A DNA stretch of 64,000 nucleotides from Heterodera schachtii. Lineage: Eukaryota > Nematoda > Chromadorea > Rhabditida > Heteroderidae. Location of the stretch: positions 2,470,754-2,534,753 of the forward strand of contig SIJG01000010.1 of assembly GCA_023374025.1 (NCBI GenBank). Reading direction: 5' to 3'. Each line of letters starts with the position of its first letter. Position 1 is the first letter of the stretch. The notes under the pieces are model-generated. The model was not told the DNA's origin and ran no database searches. It saw only the letters and a list, made by a program, of their open reading frames with translations. Below are positions 47,944 through 56,803 of this stretch, piece by piece. The translations under genes were made by a program, and so were the position numbers.

Positions 47944-48261
47944 ATCTCGTGAGAAACATTTTTCAGCTTTGATCTCGGGTATTGGGGCATCAGTTGTGTA
48001 AGAATCATTTTTGTTTGTGTGTGCGGAAACGACAGTTAGTTTGGCCAAGTAACGTTTCAACGTACATAAGCTTAACTTAATCCCTTTCAATTGCATTTGT
48101 TCATGGAGTTTTATTATGGAATTAATTTCTTTATTTTGGTAGCTTTTGACGAGTTCAATAGCTTCGTGATTTTTTATAAATTCTTCAAATCCAGACTTGC
48201 TGGTTGTAGAATATTCAAATAAGAATAAAATTATAAGTTTTAAAATAAAAATTTTATTCAT
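47881..48261 (-). CDS. 126-residue protein with secretory-type N-terminus and possible winged-helix segment; cargo of the Foldback-like element
   Basis: This is the longest open frame in the window free of low complexity, 126 codons from ATG 48261. Residues 1-17 (MNKIFILKLIILFLFEY) are a basic start plus hydrophobic core, as in a signal peptide or membrane anchor. Residues about 24-70 form a likely helical region (EAIELVKSYQNKE, then INSIIKLHEQMQLKGIKLS, then TLKRYLAKL). Its pattern of helix, KGI-x-LS, S/T-L-x-RYL resembles helix-turn-helix segments of transposases. The C-terminal part has three Cys in total with one at the very end. The function is not recognised; options are a transposase fragment, a small secreted protein, or a spliced gene read through an unrecognised intron. 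The gene sits centrally between the inverted arrays, pointing to the left end, which suggests it belongs to the element. Confidence 0.6.
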   Translation of the reverse strand: MNKIFILKLIILFLFEYSTTSKSGFEEFIKNHEAIELVKSYQNKEINSIIKLHEQMQLKGIKLSLCTLKRYLAKLTVVSAHTNKNDSYTTDAPIPEIKAEKCFSRDLTKTVFIIGKEPNWRKYRNC

Positions 48262-48494
48262 TTTTCTAAATTATAGCAATATTATGAAAAATAAATACAA
48301 CTAACAGATAAAATTATAATTATATTTTTATTTTTTGCGTTAACATATAAAATCCATCATATGCATATTAATTTTTTTTATTTACGTAGCTCGTAAAATT
48401 ATACGTGTTGGGAATTATTGATTTACACACTATTATTTTTTTATATAATTATATGAATTAGTGAATCGTATAATTAAATTTAAATCTTTTTATT

Positions 48495-48655
48495 CACACT
48501 GAGACTATTTGCGGTTCGCCCACACTGAGACTATTTGCGGTTCGCCCACACTGAGACTATTTTCGGTTCGCCCACACTGAGACAATTTTTCGGTTCGCCC
48601 ACACTGAGACCATTTTCGGTTCGCCCACACTGAGACTATTTTCGGTTCGACCTAG
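48495..48655 (-). repeat. Tandem 26-bp repeat, 6 units (right end array)
   Basis: Inverted counterpart of the left array. Read on the minus strand the order of variants (AAATAG, AAATGG, AAAATTG, AAATAG, CAAATAG, CAAATAG) matches the left array with one extra copy of the last unit. Confidence 0.93.
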
Positions 48656-48667
48656 CACCATGCTAAT

Positions 48668-50644
48668 AATAAGAAAATATGAAAAAAAATATTTATTAAT
48701 TTATAATTTTCAATTAGATTTACTCAATTCAAACTTTATTCGTATGTCATATTATTTAGTTTAATTAAATATTAATTATTTCAGCAATTTAAGCGTTAAT
48801 AAAATATAAATCGAAGTAATATATTCAAAAAACCAAAATTGATTTATTGTTATTACACTAAATTCCATCATGGATTAAAATGTTAATAATTTATTAATTA
48901 ATTATATTCTTGCAGATTGCACAACTACATTTTGGGTTGTGCATGTCTTTTTCATTTTTATTTTGTAATTCTAATTAGAGGCTCAAGTAATTTTTTTTTT
49001 TTTGTTTGTAATTGTCATCAAATTTGTTTGTACATTGGAAATTTTGATTAAATTGTTGGTGTACTCGTGGTTCTTTTCCAAGATTATGATTAGATTTTTT
49101 AATAATAATTTTTTGATTTTTTTTAAACTTTTTTTATTATATGCTTTTTTTTACGTTTTTTAATAAATTTTTTATGATAATTATAGTCTATAGTATTCAT
49201 TACTCTAAGGTAGAAAAATTTTTTTTTAAATAAAAAAATTTTTTTTTTTTTGTTAATTTTTTTTTTAAATTTTTTTAGTTTATTTTATTTTTACTATTTT
49301 TTTAGCCTTTTTGAAAATTAATGGTCTTTTTAATCTTTTGATCCTTGAAGTTAGTTTTTTTTTTTTGTTTTTTTTTTTTTTTGAGTTGAGTTTTTTAGTT
49401 TAATTTTTCGTCCAGTGACTCTCTCTCTACGTTTAATAGTTAATTTGGTTTTTGGTCATTGTTTTAAACTTTTAGTTGTTTTTTTTATTTTATTAATTTT
49501 TTATCTTGAGAATAATTTATTTATAAATCCCATAATTATATTTTGTATTTTTAATTGAATAACTAAATTTTTATTTTAATTTTTTTAATTATTTTATTTT
49601 TTATTTCATTTTAATATCAATCTATGTTTTGTTTCAGTGTTCATTATTTGATTTGTGCTGTTTAATTAACACCAATAAGTATTTATAATTTATTTATACC
49701 TTTTTTAATGTTGGAATTTTTAAATTATGTTATTCCAAATAAACAATTAAAATTCATTTTCTTTAGAAAATAATTAAATTTCTGTCTTTTGTTGAACCAT
49801 TTTATTATAATTGTTGAATATTTGGGCAAATTTTTCGTACATATTTTTAATGTTAATTCTTTTATTCTTTTTAATAATTAATTAAATTTTATCTTTTTAT
49901 TTCATATTTGAAATCCCTTTTTCAGTTTTTGTAATTTTTTTCAGTTCTTGCTGAAAATTTTATATTTTTTCTCTTTAATTTATTATATTTATTCACTTTT
50001 AGTAATTAATAAAATAATGTGTATATATTATTAATTTAAATTTAATCGTTTTACGTGTAAATTTTGTTCATTGAAATTACACAAAAATTAAATATTTTTG
50101 TAAATTCTATTATATTTTGTGAATTTAGTTTTATTTATTTTATTCATTCTATCGTTTTATAATTTTAACAAATTCATTAAAAATCTTGGGCCTCGATTAT
50201 TTATCATTTTCTTTTTTTTCAATAGCAATTAATTTTCTGATTTAATTTTAATTGCTCAATTCGAATTTCAATTTCTTTAATTCTTTGATTTACATAAAAA
50301 TGATTAGCTTGTAAATTTTTCATTTATAATTTTTTTCATTTTAAATTCTTTTTGTACTTTTTACTATTCAAAAATATTTTTTATAGCTGCCCAATGTTAT
50401 AAAGTATATTTATATAAAAAAGCATTATTATAAAAAATACTTTAATTGAATTTTGCACATAGTGCCTATCTTCTAATAGCTCTGAATTATTTTTCAAAAA
50501 TTTGAAATTTTACTGATTTTCATTTTTATTTTTAAGTAAAATTTTAATTATTAAAACACTTTAAAAATGTTGAAATTTAACACAGCAGCAAAATTTTTTT
50601 TTACGATATTAGAGAAGAATTGCTAATATTATTATTAATTTTTC
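48668..50644. other. T-rich stretch with long poly-T runs
   Basis: Between about 48990 and 49400 the + strand holds many T8-T15 runs separated by a few bases; the remainder is T-rich low-complexity. No gene was recognised. Confidence 0.6.
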
Positions 50645-50758
50645 ATGACTTTGAAACATGAAGCCTTGCCAGATTTATTTGAAAAAATGCTGAAGTCGTT
50701 GTCTGTAAGCAAAACCATTTTCGAATTTTTTTCATTTATTCATAAAAGTGCGTCCTGA
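50645..50758 (+). other. Exon-like segment, 37 codons
   Basis: ATG 50645 opens 37 codons to a stop at 50756-50758 with protein-like composition (MTLKHEALPDLFEKMLKSLS) at about 35-40 percent GC. The coding-like part ends at a good 5' splice site, CT|GTAAGC at 50703-50704. No family was recognised and no partner exon was found within the next kilobase. Confidence 0.25.
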
Positions 50759-53115
50759 CAAAGCAACTAAAAGATTATTTTTGAAAATACAAAATTTTAA
50801 TTAAAAGATGCTAAGTTTTCAATTAATCGATGAGCAAAACTCAACATAAGAGATCCACTACGCAAGAGATAAAAAATTATTAATATTGTAAATAAAAAGA
50901 CAATTAAATTGAACAATACCTTATTAATATTTTAAATTATTTCTTGCAAATAATAAATATCATTCATTAAACAAAATTAATAAAACATAATAGCATTTAA
51001 ATAATTGAATGTTTTAAGCAATCTTATTTTAAAATGTAATACAATAAAATAATAGAATTTATAACATTAAAATATTATTAGTTATACTATTATACGAATA
51101 TAATAATTTAATAGGTATAAGAAAAAAAAAATTATATTTGGTAATTCTAATGCGAGAATAATTGGAAATCGAATTTTATGAATTAAAACTTTTTGTCATT
51201 ACAATGTAAATAAACGGTTAGAGGATGTATAAATCACAATTCTGAAGGAAATATATAGGTTAAACATTTGTCATTTTCGATATAAATTCAAACAAATCGA
51301 TAGAGTAAAAAAATGATTGATAATTTTGTTTCATTAAAATGCAACTTTTAAATACGGTAGGTTAAATTATTTGCTTCTTATATACACTAAAAATAAACTC
51401 ATTTAAAGGGTTAAAATAAAAGTGATAAAAATTCAAAGATTTGAATTATAATCAATATTTAATGTGATTAAAAAATTAAAATAAAGAAATTTGAATTAAA
51501 TGAAAAATGATATACATTAAAAATAAAATCCACATAACATTATATTAAAAATCAAAAATATTCGGCAATATTTTCGTTTTTTAATTAATTTTTAAATTAA
51601 TCAATTTATGCGCGACAAGCAAAGCGTCCAGCTTCAATAATTTCGACTAGTTAATTCAGATAATAAAATAACAAAAAATACTTACCATTTTTAAAAAAAA
51701 TTTAGAAAATAGGTGCTAATAACTCAAAAAGTTATTAACGAGTACAAAAAAACATTTTTCGTGATTTTTTGGCCACTGGGAACTCAGGAAGAAAGTTAAA
51801 ACCCTAAAAATATCATTCCTAATTGAATGTTTAATTTTATGAAGGTAAAAAGAGAAATAAAAGATTAATAAATATATTAAAAATAAAAATATGTTATAAG
51901 AAATACCAAATGAAATGCAGCATTCTTTTTAAAGTTTAGTTACAATTTAAATTGATATAAAAATATAAAAAATATCTTTTACAAGTTCAATCTCAAACCG
52001 AAAAATAATAAATAATGAAAATATACAATTGTAATTGATTACAATTTAATTAAAAAATTTTTTTTTAACAATTTAAAATAAAACTGCACATAAGCGAAAA
52101 TATTATAGCAAAAATGAAAGAAGGAAAAATGAATTGAAAACGAACAAATAATAAAAATAATAATTAATATTAAACATAAATTCTATATCAGTAATTTAAA
52201 GGACATAAACAATGAAATTCTTTGTTCCATTTGCACAAAATCATCAAAGATTTTATAAAGATTTAATTAATTAAAATGAAAAGAACATTTCTTGGGAAGA
52301 TAAATGATTAAATTAATTTAATATAATTTTTTTCCTTATTAAATTTTTTATTTCTCCAAAATTCAATAACAAAAATTGCAATTTAACCATTATCATTATA
52401 TTTATCTTGTCATCCCAATAAGTTTTTAATTTTGGTGGGCGATGGTTGTAAATAAAAGTCATCATTATTTGCAAAGATTCTTTGTATAAAAATTAACAAA
52501 GATAATAAACCATTATGTTACATTTGTTTAATAATTTTTTCTTCATTTGCAAATTCATAAAGGATTACTATGCATTAATTAATGATTTTTCATTGTTTGG
52601 TTAATAATTTAAAATTATAACTGATTTTTCACTTTTACTTAAATAATTCGAATTTCCGCTTTCCCAAAAAATATTTATTTTATTGCTTTTATTTTGCATT
52701 TAATCTGACATGATAAATAAATTTAATTTTAGTATTTAAATAAATCTCTCGGTTTCAAAAAGTTAACGTTCGTAGGTGGACATCTTGAATTTGCATTTAT
52801 AGTTATGTTTAGTGTAATTCAAATAAATTTCTTATGGGTATTTTTTTATTGTTTCTGAATTATAAATTGCTCTATATTCTTAAATTGCTCATATATTCTA
52901 TCTTTAAATTTTGAGTTTTTTGATAAACACAATAAAAAGAACAAAAAAAATTAACGAATATAATCCTTTTTAAATTTAAATTTTATTGATAGAATATTAA
53001 TAATATTATTTAAATATAAATTGTTGATTTTATTTGCTTATTTGAATTTTTTTTTTTGAATTAATTTATTTTTCCATTAGCAACATTTTATTTAAACTAA
53101 TAGTTAATGGGAATT
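50759..53115. other. AT-rich stretch
   Basis: A-rich to about 52.3 kb, then T-rich. A small GC-richer patch lies at 51745-51800. No frame of protein-like composition was seen. Confidence 0.5.
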
Positions 53116-53271
53116 NNNNNNNNNNNNNNNNNNNNNNNNNNNNNNNNNNNNNNNNNNNNNNNNNNNNNNNNNNNNNNNNNNNNNNNNNNNNNNNNNNNNN
53201 NNNNNNNNNNNNNNNNNNNNNNNNNNNNNNNNNNNNNNNNNNNNNNNNNNNNNNNNNNNNNNNNNNNNNNN
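53116..53271. other. Assembly gap (156 N)
   Basis: All bases are N. The two apparent reading frames spanning it are artefacts of the gap. Confidence 1.
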
Positions 53272-54004
53272 GCATTTTATATGGTCAATTTGTCATTTTT
53301 ACATTCGCATTTTTGTTTTTTTATTTTTCAATAAAACATTTTCTTTGTATCACTTTTTATTTTCTTCTTAATTTATTTTTCATTTTTTGAATCAAAAATA
53401 CATGTTTTCATGCTTTTTAAAAGAAAAAGTATTTTAGAAATCGTCCCAGCTAAATTGCGAAAGTGCCCAAGGATTTGGTGAAATCATAGTAATCTAAAGT
53501 TTACTTATTATTTATATTTTTTCTATTCATCATATTGTAATTTTTTTAAATTTATTTTATATTTATTTCAAATATTTTCATTTATATACAATAAATAACT
53601 TTTGTTTCAAAGCAAAATCTGTAATTTTGAAGATTTTTTATAAGCTTAAATTCGTATAAGTTAGATTAATATTTTTCTTTAACTTGGTATTTTTATTTTA
53701 TCAATATTTTTCACCATCCTCTCGTCTTTAAATCTCATATACAATGAGAAAAAAAATACACAGTGTAATTTAGCAAACAGGGAATAAGTTTAACTAAAGC
53801 GTATTTATTTTTTATTTTCAAATATTATTTATTTTATAATTAATAAGTTAATTTTTTCAATGTATTTTGTTTAGGTTTTTAATTTCAACTTTTCACATGT
53901 CTTTATTCTGCATACTTAGAAGTCATATATTTTGAATTTTTTCAATATCCTTTAATCATCTATTTTTGCACTAATATCCTTTACAATTGGGGTTTTTTAT
54001 CAAG
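53272..54004. other. T-rich stretch, no gene seen
   Basis: Low-complexity T-rich DNA with a GC-richer patch at 53440-53475 that holds no sustained frame. Confidence 0.5.
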
Positions 54005-54265
54005 TCGAGTTTCAAAATATAGGACCGGGATGGGAATTCCCGGTCTCCTAAGTTCCGAACGAAAACCGAGGGACCAATTCCGTATTTAAGTTAACTGAAG
54101 GAATTTTACTTTACTTATGTAAATATTGAAACTTTAACTATAGAAATTTGGAATTATTTAAAACAATTAAAATCATGAAGCGAATAAGTTTATCTAAACA
54201 AAATAAAAATAATAATAATTTTTTCAACAGTTTTTCTGAAAATTCCCGGTCCCGTACAACTCTAG
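54005..54265. mobile_element. Probable decayed hAT-like element, GGGACCGG ends
   Basis: The left side has GAGTTTC, GGACCGGGATGGGAATTCCC and CGGTCTCC. The right side ends AATTCCCGGTCCCGTACAAC then TCTAG, whose reverse complement (GAGTTGTACGGGACCGGGAA) resembles the left side (GAGTTTCAAAATATAGGACC then GGGA) only imperfectly. There is no target duplication and no coding content. It is probably a degenerate relative of the block at 41190-41290. Confidence 0.4.
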
Positions 54266-55434
54266 AATTAACCAAGATGAATAACAATGTTATTTAAATA
54301 ATTTTTTATTACTAATTAATTTTATTTTGTTGTAAATATATTTTAATCTTTCTTTATCCTCTTTATTCCTAATAATTTTTTTCTTTGTAATGCCTATTAT
54401 ATAAAATAATTCTTGAAAGATAGCAACTGCAAAAAGAAAAGATTTATTGTCGACCTATAAAACGGTTTTTAGAACAGTGAATAATTATATTAGTAAATAA
54501 TACAAATTCAACTGTTTATTGATTTTTGTATTTAAATGCCTTCGATTTTATTGTTTGGGGCTGTTCTATTTTTAAATAATAAAAAAAAATTATATTTTGA
54601 TCGTGAAAGTGCAAATCTAATTAAAAGAAATAAAAAACAAAAATAATCTATATTTTTATAAAAGATCAATTTATTAAAAAAGTCCTGAACAAAAAATTTT
54701 TGAGAATTTGAATATGATAGGTAATCAGATTTTCAGTAAAAAAAAATAACCAAAAAGGTTGTATCAAAATTGATAATGACGAAATTAAACTATTTGCTGG
54801 TGGTCTGTCTAATGCTTCTTTATTTGTAATTGGTTTATTTTTAAAAAATATTACGAACTTTATTGTATTAAAGTATCACATAAATATATTTAGTATTACT
54901 CATAATATCTCTTTATACATTTTTAACAAATAAATGTTTTTTCATCAAATCATTATACATTTTTTATCTTTTTAACTTATAAAGAATATTGTTGTTATCA
55001 TATTTTAATAAATTTTACCGGTACTTAAAAAAGCATAAAATTAAAAAACATTAACTAAATTTATTATTGTTATATTTAAGTGAAAAATTAAACAATGCTT
55101 TGATAATGCATGAAAAAAAAAATTGTTTTTTCATATATTTTAATTTTTATTTAATTCAAACTAAATTTTATTCATATTTTATTATCTGCTTGATTATCTC
55201 GAAGACTGCAGTAAATCAATTTAATTATGTTTTACTTGATAATTTTAGTAATAAATTTTTATTAATTTTTTTTGATAAATTTAAATTTTAACTTTGCATC
55301 TAACGTTAATAATTTTGTTGTAATTTTATTCAATCAAATTTCATAAAAAAATTTATGGGCTTCTTTTTAATATTATTCTTTTTTTCTTGATAAAATTTAT
55401 AAATAAAAGAATGACTATGCTGCGGAGGTAATGT
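54266..55434. other. T-rich stretch before the GC-rich minisatellite
   Basis: The 74-codon frame at 55067 is Phe/Leu/Asn-rich low-complexity and is not called. No other feature was recognised. Confidence 0.5.
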
Positions 55435-55660
55435 GACATTTGCGCCGCAGACACTTGCGCCGCGACAGTTGCGCCGCAGACACTTGCGCCGCCCAGCCAA
55501 AATGACACTTGCGCCGCCGACATTTGCGCCGCGACACTTGCGGCGCCGACACTTGCGCCGCTGCCGTTTGCGCCGCCGACACTTGCGCCGCGACAGTTGC
55601 GCCGCAGACACTTGCGCCGCCCAGCCAAAATGACACTTGCGCCGCCGACATTTGCGCCGC
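55435..55660. repeat. GC-rich minisatellite, 14 units of GACACTTGCGCCGC
   Basis: Fourteen units of 14-15 bp follow the consensus GACACTTGCGCCGC(C/A), with variants GACATTTG, GACAGTTG, GCCGTTTG and CTTGCGGCG. A CCAGCCAAAAT spacer occurs twice. An 83-bp block (units 2-6) is repeated as units 10-14 with an offset of 128 bp, so the array grew by at least one larger duplication. The array is far more GC-rich than anything else in the window. It gives open Ala/Arg/Cys/Gln-rich frames on both strands, which are artefacts of the repeat. It lies 81 bp beyond the stop of the FLYWCH/MULE gene. Confidence 0.95.
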
Positions 55661-55741
55661 CCACCCCCAATTTTGACATAAGCGAAACAAACATATACTA
55701 ATTTTTAACAACGCAACAAAATTAATATTTTCAACAATATT

Positions 55742-56803
55742 CTAATCCCATCCTTCGAATCCCTTCATCCCCACACGGTATTGCAATGCATGAATTTGTC
55801 GGATCAAATCATCGTCATTTTTTTCTTCTTTCGCGTCATAAGCAATTACCAATTGCCTAATAGCTGAGTCATTTTCGATGTATTTTTTAAGACGTGGTCG
55901 ATCGGCAATGCCCCTTGTCTGATCAATTTCGAAAGGCCGAACACGATTGTTTTGATATTCCTCTTCATCTTTCATTGCCTTTATGAATCTGACATAATAA
56001 TTTTAAGTGGGATTTTTTCCGAAAATTTATCTAATTAAGTTTAATATAAAATTCTTTAAACATAATTTGTACCTTTCATATAAAATAGACATAGAATCAA
56101 AATCCTCATTTCAATTATTATTATTACTTTGAAAATGGTGGGTGGGGAGAAGAGAACCTTTTACGGAAACTATTATGCCACCTTATTGGGAAAAAATTAA
56201 TTCATATTTATTTTTAATTTGAACCCTTCGATTCCATTATTTGTCCTCTGTTCATCAAAAATGACAGAATTATGTTGATTCCACCGATTAGGATGGAACA
56301 ATGGGTCTCGAAGTTCATCACCAACCATACGGAAAACATATGTACTAAAATAATTATTAATTTATCAATTTTATACATTTTTTAACTTCTGAAAATATGT
56401 ATAAATTGGTCCAGCTTCTTGCGGTGAACATCCTTGGCAGATTCAACCCTTTCTCGCACCTTTTTAAAATTATTTTTATTATTTGTTTTTAATTTCGAAC
56501 TTTAATTAAGTCGGCGTTCGGTAGATGATTGTGTGGCGTTTTTTCAACAAGTTCGGTTGACCCTGTAGGAGAATGAGCCCTACCGGGGCAGCTTCGTTTA
56601 ACACATCCCCATACCTTTATTTCAATTTAGTTTAATTTATAAATATTTAAAACCTGAGTCATCCCATTACAAATCAATTCTTTTTTTCGCATTTCAAAGC
56701 CATTAAAAATAACTAAATCCTTATTTTTAGTTGTTCGTTGCCCCGGCAGTGGGGAAAGTGCGCAAGATAAAATATTTAATAGAATAAAAATGTGAATTAA
56801 CAT
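55742..56803 (-). CDS. Spliced FLYWCH zinc-finger / MULE transposase C-terminal domain gene (six exons)
   Basis: Exons read on the minus strand: 56803-56654, 56614-56501, 56459-56387, 56344-56225, 56181-56128, 55988-55742; all introns are GT-AG (39, 41, 42, 43 and 139 nt). The product is about 251 residues. Residues 1-16 are hydrophobic (LIHIFILLNILSC). Residues about 27-82 form a FLYWCH zinc finger: DLVIFNGFEMRKK, then VWGC, a second Cys five residues on, and HNH. FLYWCH fingers bind DNA and are common in MULE transposases and their host-gene derivatives. After a helical linker (exon 3), exons 4-6 match the C-terminal part of MULE transposases: DPLFHPNRWNQH, then RTNNGIEGWHNSFRKRF, PHPPFSKFIKAM and a charged tail. 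The DDE catalytic core that normally lies between is absent. Exon phases agree except at intron 3, where exon 3 ends one base short of exon 4's frame. So this copy has a one-base lesion, an assembly error, or an unusual splice site. It may be a domesticated gene or a decayed transposase. Confidence 0.82.

Larger units (their letters stand above)
47145..48659. mobile_element. Foldback-like DNA transposon with tandem-repeat inverted ends, 1515 bp
   Basis: The left arm (47145 to about 47332) and right arm (about 48442-48659) are reverse complements. Each is built of tandem units around CGAACCGAAAATAGTCTCAG followed by about 55 bp of shared AT-rich sequence (ATTATACGATTCACTAA). The left arm has 5 units and the right arm 6, with variants in the same order. 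An 8-bp direct repeat ATGCTAAT flanks the element exactly (47137-47144 and 48660-48667). Drosophila Foldback elements also have tandem-repeat inverted ends and some carry a MULE-type gene; that parallel is structural only. The interior carries a 126-codon minus-strand gene, a short overlapping plus-strand frame, and a 95-bp tandem duplication. No DDE transposase was recognised, so the element may be non-autonomous or may encode an unfamiliar protein. Confidence 0.85.

Noticed and set aside
47145..48655. CRISPR-like repeats at the ends of the Foldback-like element
   Set aside because: The 26-bp units are contiguous, mirror-imaged at the two ends and bounded by a target duplication, which fits transposon ends.
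53066..53334. Two frames spanning the run of N
   Set aside because: Most of their length is unknown sequence; the remaining residues are low-complexity.
55435..55660. CRISPR array
   Set aside because: Units of 14-15 bp abut one another without unique spacers; this is a minisatellite in a eukaryotic genome.
55330..55711. Several overlapping 66-113-codon frames on both strands over the GC-rich array (Ala/Gln/Val- or Arg/Lys/Cys-rich repeats)
   Set aside because: They are translations of a 14-15-bp minisatellite in every frame. Unit lengths of 14 and 15 shift the frame and there is no start or flank of normal composition.
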